A stretch of DNA of 64,000 bases from Nocardia crassostreae (lineage in GTDB: Bacteria > Actinomycetota > Actinomycetes > Mycobacteriales > Mycobacteriaceae), in NCBI RefSeq assembly GCF_001613405.1, contig NZ_BDCH01000029.1:1-64000 (forward strand), written 5' to 3'. The notes beneath the pieces are model-generated. The model was not told the origin of the DNA and did no database searches. It saw nothing but the letters and a program-made list of their open reading frames with translations. The position numbers and the translations under genes are program-made. Positions 7,830-17,336 of this stretch are shown here, in pieces (positions within the stretch are counted from its first letter, which is position 1; every line of letters begins with the position of its first letter).

Positions 7830-10800
7830 GTGGCCGATCGAGAGCCGCAGGAAGCATCGCAGGTGAATGCCGAAGGGGAGGCCGCGGACACCATCCCGGC
7901 TGCCGAACAGTTGCCGGAACGGATCCGTGTGCACGCACTGGCGAAGTTGCTGGGAGTCACCAGCAAGAAGATCCTGGCCCACCTGACCGAGATGGGCGCG
8001 CAGGCGCGCAGCCCGCAGTCGAGTCTGGACCGCACGGTCGCCGAGACCGTCCGCGACGCCTTCGGGCCGCGGGCTGTCGAGCCGTCCGCCGCACCGCAAC
8101 CCATTGCCGAGACGACCGTCGACGCGGCCATTGCCGCCGGTGACGATCGGGCCGCCGATGAACTGGCGGCCGAGGAGGTCGAAGCCGCCGCGGCCGAGAC
8201 CGCCGATTCCGCGCCGGGCGCCCGCCAGGCGAAGCTGTTCACCAGCCCGTTCCAGCAGCCGGAACCGCAGGCCGCCGAACCGGTCACCTTCCAGCCCGCC
8301 GCCATGGTGGCCGCGCCGCTGTTCCTGTCGCCGGATGTCGCCGCCGCCGAGGAGACGCGCCGCAAGCTGCGCGCCGAGCGCAAGACCAAGGTCGAGGACC
8401 GCAAGACCGACGACCGCAAGGCGGATGATCGCAAGACCAAGGTCGAGGAGACCGTCGCCGAGGAGAAGGCCGCCGAGGCCACCGAATCCGACGAGACGGA
8501 CGACGAGAACGATTGGGACGGCGACGAGTCCCGCGAGCAGCGCGGTGAGAGCACCTCGCGCCGCCGCCGTCGCGGTCGCCGCGGTCGTGGCCGCGGTCGC
8601 GGTGAACAGCACAGCGATGCCGACGGTGACGACGCCGACGCCGAGTCCGACGAGGCGATCGCGAACGAGAACATCGACGGCGACGAGCCCGACACCGATG
8701 CCGAGGACGACGACGAGTCGGCCGCCGTGCCGGAGGGTTCCAGCAGCCGTCGCCGCCGTCGCCGTCGCCGCCGCAAGGGCGGGGAGGACCCCGAGGTCGA
8801 GGCCGCCGACGACGATCCGCCGAACACCGTCGTGCACGAGCGCGAACCGCGCAGCAAGCGCCGCGCCGCCGCCAAAGAGGTGGACGAGGTGCAGGGCATC
8901 AGCGGGTCCACCCGCCTGGAGGCCAAGCGCCAGCGCCGCCGTGACGGCCGCGAGGCCGGTCGCCGCCGTCCGCCCATCCTGACCGAATCCGAGTTCCTGG
9001 CCCGCCGCGAATCGGTGGACCGGGTGATGGTGGTGCGCGAGAAGCACTTCCCCGATCACCCGTCGAACACCATCCAGGTGGCGGTGCTCGAGGACAACAT
9101 CCTGGTCGAGCACTTCGTGACCAGCACCGGTTCCGCGTCCATGGTCGGCAATGTGTACCTGGGCAAGGTGCAGAACGTGCTGCCCTCCATGGAGGCGGCG
9201 TTCGTCGATATCGGCCGCGGCCGCAATGGCGTGCTGTACGCGGGCGAGGTGAACTGGGAGGCCGCCGGTCTCGGCGGTAAGGAACGCAAGATCGAGCAGG
9301 CGCTCAAGCCGGGTGACACCGTGCTGGTGCAGGTCTCCAAGGATCCGATGGGCCACAAGGGCGCTCGCCTGACCACGCAGATCAGCCTGGCCGGTCGCTT
9401 CCTGGTGTACGTGCCGGGCGGCACGTCCACCGGTATTTCGCGCAAGCTGCCCGATACCGAGCGCAAGCGGCTCAAGGAGATCCTGCGCGATATCGTCCCG
9501 CAGGATGCCGGGGTCATCATCCGTACCGCGTCGGAGGGCGTCAGCGAACCCGAGCTGGCCCGCGATGTGGAGCGGCTGCAGCAGACCTGGCGCACCATCG
9601 AGGAACAGGGCAAGCAGGGTTCGGGCGCGCCCAAGACCCTCTACGAGGAGCCCGACCTGCTGGTCAAGGTCGTGCGCGACCTGTTCAACGAGGACTTCTC
9701 CAAGCTGGTCATCGAGGGCGAGCGCGCCTGGACCACCGTGGAGAACTACGTCCGCACCGTCGCCCCGGACCTGCTGGCCCGCGTCGAACGCCACGACAAC
9801 AACGGCGTCGACGTGTTCGGCAGCTTCCGCATCGACGAGCAGCTGGCCAAGGCCCTCGATCGCAAGGTGTGGCTGCCCTCGGGCGGCACCCTGGTGATCG
9901 ACCGCACCGAGGCCATGACGGTCATCGACGTCAATACCGGCAAGTTCACCGGCGCGGGCGGCTCCAACCTGGAGGAGACCGTCACCCGCAACAACCTGGA
10001 GGCGGCCGAGGAGATCGTCCGCCAGATGCGGCTGCGGGATATCGGCGGCATGATCGTCGTCGACTTCATCGACATGGTCCTCGAATCCAACCGGGATCTG
10101 GTGCTGCGCCGCCTGACCGAGGCCCTCGGCCGCGACCGCACCCGGCACCAGGTCTCCGAGGTCACCTCGCTGGGCCTGGTCCAGATGACCCGTAAGAAGC
10201 TGGGCACCGGCCTCGTCGAGGCGTTCTCCACCACCTGCGAGCACTGCCACGGCCGCGGCATCCTGGTGCACAACTACCCGGTCGAATCGGCTCCGGCCGA
10301 GGAGGGCGTCGGCCGTCGCGAGGGTTCGCGCCGCCGCCGCAAGGACCGGGGCGCGGCCGCCGCCGAGACCCCGGCTCCGGCCGAGACCCCGGTGGCCGAG
10401 GAGCCCAAGGAGACCAAGGAGAAGGTCGCCGCCAAGCGCGCCCATCCGGTCGCCCTGGCCATGGCCGCCCATCACCACGAGGACGAGGACGCCGAGTCCG
10501 TTGCCGACGAGGTGGCCGCTGCCGAAGCGGGCGTGGCCGCCGCCGAGGTCGCGGGCGCCGAGGCGGAAGCCGTCGCGCGGACCGAGGTCGTCGCGAAGGC
10601 AGAGACCAATGGAACCGCTCCGGCCGCAACCGAACCCGAGACCGTCTCGGAAGCGGCGGACGAGGCCGCGGACGCGGTGGTCGAGCCGGAGGCCGTCACG
10701 GCCGCCGCCGAGGCCGCGGTCACGGTGACCGAGGCCCAGGCCGCCGAGCCGAAGATGGCCGTCGCCGAGACCGAGGTCGCCGCTCCCGCGGCCGGTCGCC

Positions 10801-11006
10801 GCCCGCGCCGCCGTGTGGCCCGCACCCCCGCGGCCCCGGCCGCGGACAGCACGAGCGCCGTCTTCGTGATCTCCAGCGCGGACAAGCCCGAAACCCCGGC
10901 CCTGTCGTTCGACGACATCGCCCCGGCTCAGGTGCCCCCGCGCGCTCGCCCGCGCCGCCGTACGGCGGGCCGCCCGGCGGGCGCTCCGGAGGACGCGAAC
11001 AAGTAG
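7830..11006 (+). CDS. rne: Ribonuclease E/G family protein
   Basis: Endoribonuclease of mRNA decay and rRNA/tRNA maturation. 1058 residues. At the N-terminus (about 25-75) is an IF2N-like helical segment (IRVHALAKLLGVTSKKIL) also known in mycobacterial Rne. Acidic and arginine-rich disordered stretches follow (e.g. RRRRRGRRGRGRGRG). The S1 RNA-binding domain begins around NVYLGKVQNVLPSMEAAF, and the catalytic core contains TVIDVNTGKFTG. The Zn-link CEHC follows the core, then an Ala/Glu-rich tail. GTG start at 7830 is preceded by GAGGGAGA. Long disordered termini on both sides of the core are the actinobacterial architecture. Confidence 0.95.
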   Translation: MADREPQEASQVNAEGEAADTIPAAEQLPERIRVHALAKLLGVTSKKILAHLTEMGAQARSPQSSLDRTVAETVRDAFGPRAVEPSAAPQPIAETTVDAAIAAGDDRAADELAAEEVEAAAAETADSAPGARQAKLFTSPFQQPEPQAAEPVTFQPAAMVAAPLFLSPDVAAAEETRRKLRAERKTKVEDRKTDDRKADDRKTKVEETVAEEKAAEATESDETDDENDWDGDESREQRGESTSRRRRRGRRGRGRGRGEQHSDADGDDADAESDEAIANENIDGDEPDTDAEDDDESAAVPEGSSSRRRRRRRRRKGGEDPEVEAADDDPPNTVVHEREPRSKRRAAAKEVDEVQGISGSTRLEAKRQRRRDGREAGRRRPPILTESEFLARRESVDRVMVVREKHFPDHPSNTIQVAVLEDNILVEHFVTSTGSASMVGNVYLGKVQNVLPSMEAAFVDIGRGRNGVLYAGEVNWEAAGLGGKERKIEQALKPGDTVLVQVSKDPMGHKGARLTTQISLAGRFLVYVPGGTSTGISRKLPDTERKRLKEILRDIVPQDAGVIIRTASEGVSEPELARDVERLQQTWRTIEEQGKQGSGAPKTLYEEPDLLVKVVRDLFNEDFSKLVIEGERAWTTVENYVRTVAPDLLARVERHDNNGVDVFGSFRIDEQLAKALDRKVWLPSGGTLVIDRTEAMTVIDVNTGKFTGAGGSNLEETVTRNNLEAAEEIVRQMRLRDIGGMIVVDFIDMVLESNRDLVLRRLTEALGRDRTRHQVSEVTSLGLVQMTRKKLGTGLVEAFSTTCEHCHGRGILVHNYPVESAPAEEGVGRREGSRRRRKDRGAAAAETPAPAETPVAEEPKETKEKVAAKRAHPVALAMAAHHHEDEDAESVADEVAAAEAGVAAAEVAGAEAEAVARTEVVAKAETNGTAPAATEPETVSEAADEAADAVVEPEAVTAAAEAAVTVTEAQAAEPKMAVAETEVAAPAAGRRPRRRVARTPAAPAADSTSAVFVISSADKPETPALSFDDIAPAQVPPRARPRRRTAGRPAGAPEDANK

Positions 11007-11022
11007 TGACGAAAGGCAAGTT

Positions 11023-11056
11023 GCCCCGCCGTTCTCGACGGCGGGGCCACTGTTGT
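11023..11056. terminator. Terminator between rne and DUF3224 gene
   Basis: 10-bp GC-rich stem GCCCCGCCGT / ACGGCGGGGC with a 5-nt loop, followed by a T-rich stretch (TGTTGTTTT). It lies between convergent genes and could serve both. Confidence 0.75.
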
Positions 11057-11067
11057 TTTCGGCCGGA

Positions 11068-11475
11068 TCAGCTCAGCTCGTAGTCGAACCAGATCCGGTG
11101 CGTCCCATCGGCGTCCACCGCGATACCGCCGGTACCGGTGATACCGGTCAGCTCGTCCGTGCCGCTGCCCGCCACGATCACGAAGAATTCGGCGCTGCGA
11201 TCGGAGCCCGTGGTGGAGGCCGAGTGCGCGAAGTTGCAAGCGCCGGTCCTGCCGCCGACGGAGCCCTCGAACGATTCCATGGCCAGGTAGGTCCCGGCCC
11301 CGGACGCCTCGTCGTAGGCGGAGGTGAACACTGTCGCGGCCCGGCCGGAGATCTCGCCCTCGAAGTGCTTCTCCATCAAGGCCACCCCGACCGGCATACC
11401 GGTCGTTATGGCCGGATCGGGGGCCACCTCGGCGGGTGTGAAGGATTTGACGGTGAAGGTTCCGCTGGCTCGCAT
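11068..11475 (-). CDS. DUF3224 domain-containing protein
   Basis: 135 residues starting MRASGTFTVKSFTPAE, a compact beta-rich protein matching the DUF3224 pattern (a small lipocalin-like barrel; function unknown), with a conserved centre MEKHFEGEISGRA and a C-terminal TGGIAVDADGTHRIWFDYEL. The ATG at 11475 is chosen over an upstream in-frame ATG because similarity begins there. Convergent with rne; it is a stand-alone insertion in the rne-rplU interval. Confidence 0.8.
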   Translation of the reverse strand: MRASGTFTVKSFTPAEVAPDPAITTGMPVGVALMEKHFEGEISGRAATVFTSAYDEASGAGTYLAMESFEGSVGGRTGACNFAHSASTTGSDRSAEFFVIVAGSGTDELTGITGTGGIAVDADGTHRIWFDYELS

Positions 11476-11791
11476 GTCAGGAGCGTATCCGGGGTGGGCT
11501 CGACCGATCTTGGAAGAATGCGACAGTCGTGGTGGTGAGCTCGGCAACCCCAGTTTGGAGGGGGTGGGTGAGGTCTTGTAGTCTTGGACAGTCGCTGCCC
11601 CCGGTGACAGCAGTCTGCGCTGAGATCGTAAGTGCTGTTAGAGCGTGGGCCCCGGTTCGTATTAGAGCCATCGGCCTGAGGCGGCGGTGAATACCAGACC
11701 AGTCGCGTGGCGGTTTCCGATGTTAGTCGGAGGCACAGCCGCGTGAGAACAGTGCCGAGCACTAGTACGAAGAAAGAAGGGCAGCCGACCG
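11476..11791 (+). other. rplU promoter/leader region
   Basis: 316 bp without a gene. It should hold divergent promoters for the DUF3224 gene and rplU-rpmA. I see no ribosomal-protein leader motif I can name. Confidence 0.35.
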
Positions 11792-12103
11792 ATGGCAACG
11801 TACGCAATCGTCAAGACCGGCGGAAAGCAGTACAAGGTCGCGGTTGGTGACCTGGTGAAGGTCGAGAAGCTCGAGGGTGAGCCGGGCACGTCCGTGTCGC
11901 TGTCGCCGGTGCTCGTTGTCAACGGCGCCGAGCTGACCACCGATGCGGCTGCGCTGGCCAAGATCACGGTGTCCGCCGAGGTGGTCGATCAGACCAAGGG
12001 CCCGAAGATCCGCATCCACAAGTTCAAGAACAAGACCGGCTACCACAAGCGTCAGGGCCACCGTCAGAAGCTGACGGTCCTGAAGGTCACCGGCATCAAG
12101 TAG
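11792..12103 (+). CDS. rplU: 50S ribosomal protein L21
   Basis: 103 residues, full length. Begins MATYAIVKTGGKQYKVAVGD and ends with the KKRQGH-like signature (YHKRQGHRQKLTVLKVTGI) that contacts 23S rRNA. Followed after 40 nt by rpmA, the universal L21-L27 pair. Confidence 0.99.
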   Translation: MATYAIVKTGGKQYKVAVGDLVKVEKLEGEPGTSVSLSPVLVVNGAELTTDAAALAKITVSAEVVDQTKGPKIRIHKFKNKTGYHKRQGHRQKLTVLKVTGIK

Positions 12104-12143
12104 TCCGACCAGGGGTGCGAACCCCGGCACGAGGAGTTCTGAA

Positions 12144-12410
12144 ATGGCACATAAGAAGGGTGCATCCAGCTCGCGCAACGGTCGCGACTCGAATGCCCAG
12201 CGGCTCGGTGTGAAGCGCTTCGGCGGTCAGACCGTCAAGGCCGGCGAGATCCTGGTTCGCCAGCGTGGCACGCACTTCCACCCCGGCGTCAATGTCGGCC
12301 GTGGCGGCGACGACACGCTGTTCGCTCTCGAGGCGGGCGCGGTCCAGTTCGGCACCAAGCGTGGCCGCAAGACCGTGAACATCGTGGTCCCGGAGCCGGT
12401 GTCGGCCTGA
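12144..12410 (+). CDS. rpmA: 50S ribosomal protein L27
   Basis: 88 residues beginning MAHKKGASSSRNGRDSNAQR, the L27 N-terminal arm near the peptidyl transferase centre, with GGQTVKAGEILVRQRGT following. A GAGGAG Shine-Dalgarno precedes the ATG. There is no cleavable N-terminal extension of the Firmicutes kind. A strong terminator follows. Confidence 0.99.
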   Translation: MAHKKGASSSRNGRDSNAQRLGVKRFGGQTVKAGEILVRQRGTHFHPGVNVGRGGDDTLFALEAGAVQFGTKRGRKTVNIVVPEPVSA

Positions 12411-12445
12411 CGCCGCCCCGGAGCTAATCCACACACTTTCCGAAG

Positions 12446-12479
12446 CGGGTCAGGGTTGTGAGTAACCCTGGCCCGTTTT
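12446..12479 (+). terminator. Rho-independent terminator after rpmA
   Basis: 12-bp stem (one G-U pair) CGGGTCAGGGTT / AACCCTGGCCCG with a 6-nt loop and TTTT directly after it. The most classical intrinsic terminator in the window; it separates rplU-rpmA from obgE. Confidence 0.85.
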
Positions 12480-12561
12480 GGTGTTTCAAAGACCCGGACC
12501 CCGCGACACAACGGCGGGAGCGAACGCAGACGACTAGTGCTGAAGGAGGATGATCACCGAT

Positions 12562-14013
12562 ATGTCCAAATTCATCGACCGCGTCGTACTGCACGTGCGT
12601 GCGGGCAAAGGCGGGCACGGGTGTGCTTCGGTGCGCCGCGAGAAGTTCATGCCATTGGGCGGGCCCGATGGCGGCAATGGCGGCAATGGCGGGGATGTGA
12701 TCCTCAAGGTCGACCCGAATGTGCACACCCTGCTGGACTTCCACTTCCACCCCCATGCCAAGGGCGGCAATGGCAAGCCCGGCGAGGGCAGCAACCGCAA
12801 TGGCAAGCAGGGCGACGGGCTGCTGCTGAAGGTGCCGGACGGCACCGTGGTCATGAGCACCGACGGCGAGGTGCTGGCGGATCTCATCGGCGTGGGCACC
12901 CAGTATATCGCGGCCCGGGGCGGGCGCGGCGGTCTGGGCAATGCGGCGCTGGTGTCGAAGGCGCGCAAGGCGCCGGGATTCGCGCTGCTCGGCGAGGACG
13001 GCGCGGAACGCGATCTCGTCCTCGAACTGAAGTCGGTGGCGGATGTGGGCCTGGTGGGCTTCCCGTCGGCCGGTAAGTCCTCCCTCGTCTCGGTGCTCTC
13101 GGCCGCCAAGCCGAAGATTGCCGACTACCCGTTCACCACGCTGGTGCCGAATCTCGGTGTGGTGCAGTCGGGCGATACCACCTTCACCGTGGCCGATGTG
13201 CCCGGTCTGATTCCCGGCGCCAGCGAGGGCCGCGGTCTGGGCCTGGACTTCCTGCGGCACCTGGAGCGCTGCGCGGTGCTCGCCCATGTGGTGGACTGCG
13301 CCACGCTGGAGTCGGACCGTGATCCCATCTCGGATGTGGACGCGCTCGAGGCCGAACTGGCCGCCTATCAGCCCGCGTTGAAGGGTGATGCGAGCCTGGG
13401 CGATCTGGCCGACCGGCCGCGCGTGGTCATCCTCAACAAGGTCGATGTGCCCGATGCCGATGAGCTCGCCGATATGGTGACCCCGGAATTCGAGAAGCGC
13501 GGCTGGCCGGTGTTCAAGATCTCGGCCGTGAGCCGGGAAGGCTTGCGCCCCTTGACCTTCGCGCTGGCCGATATGGTGCGCGAATACCGCGAATCGCGCC
13601 CGGTGGTCGAGCCGACCCGTCCGGTCATCCGCCCGATCGCCAAGGGCGACAGCGGTTTCCGTGTCATTCCGGATCCGGAGGTGGAGGGCGGCTTCATCGT
13701 CCTCGGCGAGCGTCCGGAGCGCTGGGTGCGGCAGACCCAGTTCGACAACGACGAGGCCGTGGGCTACCTGGCCGATCGCCTCGCCCGCCTGGGCGTGGAG
13801 GACGAGCTGGTGAAGCTGGGCGCCGAGCCGGGCGCGTCGGTGACCCTCGCCGACTACTGCTTCGACTGGGAGCCGTCCATCTTCGCCGGTGTGGACACGC
13901 TCCTGACCCGGCGCGGCGTGGACCCGCGCCTGGATCAGAACGAGCGCATCGGCGCGGCCGAGCGCAAGCACGCCTCGCGGGTGCGGCGTGGCCTGGTGGA
14001 CGACGACGAATAG
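12562..14013 (+). CDS. obgE: GTPase Obg/CgtA
   Basis: Ribosome-associated GTPase for 50S assembly and stress signalling. 483 residues from the ATG at 12562. The glycine-rich Obg fold is N-terminal (GGPDGGNGGNGGDVILKV), the G domain has P-loop GFPSAGKSS near residue 167 and NKVD later, and an OCT domain is C-terminal. The frame also has an ATG at 12550, but the GAAGGAGG sequence ends only one base before it and is well spaced for 12562, where the conserved MSKFIDRVVLHV begins. Confidence 0.97.
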   Translation: MSKFIDRVVLHVRAGKGGHGCASVRREKFMPLGGPDGGNGGNGGDVILKVDPNVHTLLDFHFHPHAKGGNGKPGEGSNRNGKQGDGLLLKVPDGTVVMSTDGEVLADLIGVGTQYIAARGGRGGLGNAALVSKARKAPGFALLGEDGAERDLVLELKSVADVGLVGFPSAGKSSLVSVLSAAKPKIADYPFTTLVPNLGVVQSGDTTFTVADVPGLIPGASEGRGLGLDFLRHLERCAVLAHVVDCATLESDRDPISDVDALEAELAAYQPALKGDASLGDLADRPRVVILNKVDVPDADELADMVTPEFEKRGWPVFKISAVSREGLRPLTFALADMVREYRESRPVVEPTRPVIRPIAKGDSGFRVIPDPEVEGGFIVLGERPERWVRQTQFDNDEAVGYLADRLARLGVEDELVKLGAEPGASVTLADYCFDWEPSIFAGVDTLLTRRGVDPRLDQNERIGAAERKHASRVRRGLVDDDE

Positions 14014-14047
14014 TACGACCGGCGACTCATCGCGGGCGAATTGAGGT

Positions 14048-15190
14048 GTGGTGCAAGTGAGTTCGGGTATCACGCGGGTGGATTTCGGGTTGAGCGAAGC
14101 CCGGGAGGCCATCGCGACGGCGCGCAGTGTGGTCGTGAAGATCGGGTCCTCGGCGCTGACGAGCCTCGAGGGCGGGCTGGACACCGATCGGCTGGACAAG
14201 CTGGCCGATGCGGTGGAGGCCCGCATGCGGGCGGGATCCGATGTGGTGGTGGTGTCCTCGGGCGCCATCGGCGCGGGTATCGCGCCGCTCGGATTATCCA
14301 AGCGCCCAAAGGATCTGGCCACCAAGCAGGCGGCGGCGAGCGTCGGCCAGCTGGCCCTGGCGCATGCCTGGGGCACCTCGTTCTCGCGATACGGGCGCGT
14401 GGTCGGGCAGGTGCTGCTGTCGGCCGGTGACTTCGGGCGGCGCGAGCATCACCGCAATGCGCAGCGCACCCTGGACCGGCTGCGGTCGCTGCACGCCATT
14501 GCCGTGGTGAACGAAAACGACACTGTCGCAACCGAAGAGATCCGTTTCGGCGACAACGACCGCTTGGCGGCGCTGGTGGCGCACCTGGTCGGCGCGGATG
14601 CGCTGGTGCTGCTCTCGGATGTGAACGGCCTCTACGACGGCGATCCGCGCAAGGGTTCGGCCAATTTCATTCCGGAGGTGCGCAGTAGCGCCGATCTGGA
14701 CGGCGTGATCGCCGGGACCGGCGGGGCCCTCGGCACCGGCGGAATGGCCTCCAAGCTGGGCGCGGCGCGGCTGGCGGCCGATGCCGGGGTGCCGGTGCTG
14801 CTGGCCGAGGCCTCCGATGCGGCCGCCGCGCTCTCGGGCGCGACCGTCGGCACCGCCTTCGCCGCGCGCCCGGTTCGCTTGTCCGCCCGCAAGTTCTGGG
14901 TGCGGCATGCGGCCGACAGTCACGGCGCGGTGCATATCGACGCGGGTGCGGTGCACGCGGTCGCGGAGCAGCGGCGGTCGCTGCTGGCCGCGGGTATCAC
15001 CGATGTGCACGGCCGCTTCTACGGCGGCGACGTCATCGACCTGATCTCCCCGGACAACAAGATCGTCGCGCGCGGGGTGACCGCCTATGACAGTGATGAG
15101 CTGGAAGCGGTGAAAGGTCGTTCGACGGGCGAACTTCCGGACAGCATGAAGCGTCCGGTGGTGCATGCCGACGATCTGGTGAAGATCTAG
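14048..15190 (+). CDS. proB: Glutamate 5-kinase
   Basis: First step of proline synthesis: ATP-dependent phosphorylation of glutamate. 380 residues: amino-acid kinase domain (VVKIGSSALTS, then VVVSSGAIGAG and ENDTVATEEIRFGDND) followed by a C-terminal PUA domain from about residue 285 (GAVHIDAGAVHAV). Two adjacent GTG codons (14048, 14051) and one at 14057 make the exact start uncertain. It directly follows obgE as in most actinobacteria. Confidence 0.96.
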   Translation: MVQVSSGITRVDFGLSEAREAIATARSVVVKIGSSALTSLEGGLDTDRLDKLADAVEARMRAGSDVVVVSSGAIGAGIAPLGLSKRPKDLATKQAAASVGQLALAHAWGTSFSRYGRVVGQVLLSAGDFGRREHHRNAQRTLDRLRSLHAIAVVNENDTVATEEIRFGDNDRLAALVAHLVGADALVLLSDVNGLYDGDPRKGSANFIPEVRSSADLDGVIAGTGGALGTGGMASKLGAARLAADAGVPVLLAEASDAAAALSGATVGTAFAARPVRLSARKFWVRHAADSHGAVHIDAGAVHAVAEQRRSLLAAGITDVHGRFYGGDVIDLISPDNKIVARGVTAYDSDELEAVKGRSTGELPDSMKRPVVHADDLVKI

Positions 15191-15531
15191 CGCGCCGAAC
15201 CCCGGCGGCTACCTCCCAAATAGTCTGCGTACCAGTCGGTTTCCTGTGATCGACCAATCTGGTCGGTTTCGTATATCCGGCTTTTCCGATCCGCATGAGC
15301 GTGTCGGTCGGCGCGGCGGGCTGAGGGGCGACGGAAGGCCATGGAAAGGGCAGTGGGCGGACCGCGTTCACAGCGCATTCTGGAATTGCACCCGGCGCCC
15401 GCATCGAGATGTGCCCTTCGCCGATAGCGGATGCTTGGATCCGGTGCGGTCCGCCCTTGCCGCACCGGGCTCGCGGTCCGGCTTCCGCCACGCGGAGCGC
15501 CGGGTGCGCCCGCACCGCCGTGGAGGTAGGG
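15191..15531 (+). other. Intergenic region after proB
   Basis: 341 bp with no gene I can support; frames here are open only through high GC. Contains the promoter of the DUF4254 gene. Confidence 0.4.
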
Positions 15532-16020
15532 ATGTACATATCCGAACCGGACAATTCACAGTGGCGGGCGAGTGGTCGTGAGAACGTCTTCGAGAATCGC
15601 CCCCTGCTGCCGGATTGGCATGAACTGCTGGCCGCCTTCTGCGGTCATATCGGTGATCAGGCCGACGACCATCCGGTGACCCGCTGGGCCCGATCCCTGG
15701 CCGAATTGCATTTGGCCCGCCGGAATCAGCCCGGTGATGCGGGTGGCATCGACGAACTACGTTCCCGGGTCGTCACTTTCATCGACGAATGGGTGGCGAG
15801 CCGGGCGCTGCGGAGGGGTGCAGCGCGCGCCGAATCCCTCGGGGCGATGATCGACGCGATGGCGGCCGCACACGTGCGGGCGGTGCACCTGCTGCGGACA
15901 GCGGAGCAGGTGTCGGATGAACAGGTGCATGCGGCGTGGTTTCTGCTGGCGCAGTTGGCCGATGGCTGGACCGACCGGGCGGCCGGGGTCGTCGAGGCGC
16001 GCATGCGGCGTTCCGCGTGA
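15532..16020 (+). CDS. DUF4254-like protein
   Basis: 162 residues, all-helical by appearance, with the characteristic start DWHELLAAFCGHIG and PVTRWARSLAELHLARR of the DUF4254 family found mainly in Nocardia-like actinobacteria; function unknown. The ATG at 15532 has a good GGAGG Shine-Dalgarno 5 nt upstream, which decides against the longer open frame from 15409. Confidence 0.8.
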   Translation: MYISEPDNSQWRASGRENVFENRPLLPDWHELLAAFCGHIGDQADDHPVTRWARSLAELHLARRNQPGDAGGIDELRSRVVTFIDEWVASRALRRGAARAESLGAMIDAMAAAHVRAVHLLRTAEQVSDEQVHAAWFLLAQLADGWTDRAAGVVEARMRRSA

Positions 16021-16130
16021 GAGCGGGCGCGGCATGATGGCAGGGGTGCGTGGCGTGGGGCGGTGATCGGCGCAGGGGGCCGGTCACCGTTGCGAGGCGC
16101 GTCAGTGGTCGCCGCGCCGCGCGCGGGGGG

Positions 16131-17228
16131 TCACCGCGCCGGACGTGCCACCAGAATGGTGTCGGGCGCTGCGGTGCCGACGGCGCGTTCCAGCTGGAAC
16201 CCGGTGTGTTCCAGTAGTTTCCGATACTTCGCCAGGGTGCGTTCCCGCCCCGTGGCCCGCACCAGCATCTCCAGATCGATGAACTTGCCCGCGTGCGGCC
16301 GCCCGTGTTCGGGCAGTACGACCTCGATGACGAGCAATGCGGCATCGGGTTCCATGGCCGTGCGCACCGTGCGCAGAATCGATTCGGCCTCGGCCTCGGA
16401 CCAGTCGTGCAGAATGTGCTTGAGAATATAGGCGCCGCCGCCCTTGGGCACGGCCTCGAAGAACGATCCGGATTCCACCGAAATCCGTTCCTCCAGACCG
16501 AGTTCGGCAAAGCGTCCCGGCAAGTCCCGCACCACCTCCGGCAGGTCGAACACGATGCCGTGCCCGCTCGTTCCGCGCCGCAGGATATCGACGAGCAGGC
16601 TGCCCTGCCCGCCGCCGACATCGACGAGGGTGCCGAAACCCCCGAAATCGTAGGCGGCCAGCAGCGGTTCCACCGACAGCGTGCTCACGCTGGTCATGCC
16701 GCGATCGAACAGCTCACCCAGATCCCGGTGTGCCGCAGCGTATTCGAAGAAGGATTGATCCCCGCGCACCTCGTTCACGGGCCGTCCGGTGCGCACCGAA
16801 TCGACCAGATGGGTCCAGCGATCGCGGTGGTATTCCGACCCGAAGAATCGAATCAGATCCCGCAGCGAGACATCGGCGTCGCCGCGCAGCCCGCGCGCGA
16901 TCGGCGTCAGGGCGTAGGCCCCGTCGCGCCGCTGCTTGAAGATATCGAAGCTGATGAGCAGCCGCATGAGCCGCCGCAGCGCATCCTCGTCCGCGCCGAC
17001 AGCGCGCGCGAGCTCCTCCGGCCGCTTTGCTCCGCCGTCCAGCGCATCGGCGATCCCGAGCTCCGCCGCCGCATAGATGGCCTGCGACAGAAACCCTGTC
17101 ATCTGCAGCTCCAGCAGCGCGACGGGCCCCGGCACCAGCCGCCGGTGCAGCGCGGCCAGCTCATCGCGGAACAACCCGAGTGCGCGCAGCACCGGGAGCG
17201 GCGGAACCCTGGATGACGCGGATGCCAT
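16131..17228 (-). CDS. SAM-dependent O-methyltransferase (family 2)
   Basis: 365 residues. N-terminal winged-helix dimerisation domain (ELGIADALDGGAKRPEELA), then the Rossmann methyltransferase domain with motif I VDVGGGQGSLL and the post-core HILHDWSEAEAESILR typical of plant-like/polyketide O-methyltransferases. Such enzymes methylate hydroxyls of small aromatic or polyketide substrates; the target is unknown. It is followed on the same strand by no gene and preceded by an MFS exporter gene, so the pair may modify and export a metabolite (inference). Confidence 0.88.
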   Translation of the reverse strand: MASASSRVPPLPVLRALGLFRDELAALHRRLVPGPVALLELQMTGFLSQAIYAAAELGIADALDGGAKRPEELARAVGADEDALRRLMRLLISFDIFKQRRDGAYALTPIARGLRGDADVSLRDLIRFFGSEYHRDRWTHLVDSVRTGRPVNEVRGDQSFFEYAAAHRDLGELFDRGMTSVSTLSVEPLLAAYDFGGFGTLVDVGGGQGSLLVDILRRGTSGHGIVFDLPEVVRDLPGRFAELGLEERISVESGSFFEAVPKGGGAYILKHILHDWSEAEAESILRTVRTAMEPDAALLVIEVVLPEHGRPHAGKFIDLEMLVRATGRERTLAKYRKLLEHTGFQLERAVGTAAPDTILVARPAR

Positions 17229-17336
17229 GGCGAACTCCCACAGTCGGCGCGATTGTCGCGGACCGATAGCAGCCTACGCCCGCCCCGCGGAGTAGGACGG
17301 GCGATCAGCTGCGCGTCGGCCGAACACGCGGACCGT

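Noticed and set aside
8740..8780. Short GC repeats (CGCCGCCGT type) resembling a repeat array
   Set aside because: They encode the arginine-rich stretch of RNase E and are not spaced repeats; no CRISPR array is present in the window.
6843..10478. Very long minus-strand open frame (over 1200 codons) opposite ndk and rne
   Set aside because: It is the antisense shadow of rne, kept open by GC-rich codon bias; its composition is typical for such shadows and it crosses two real genes.
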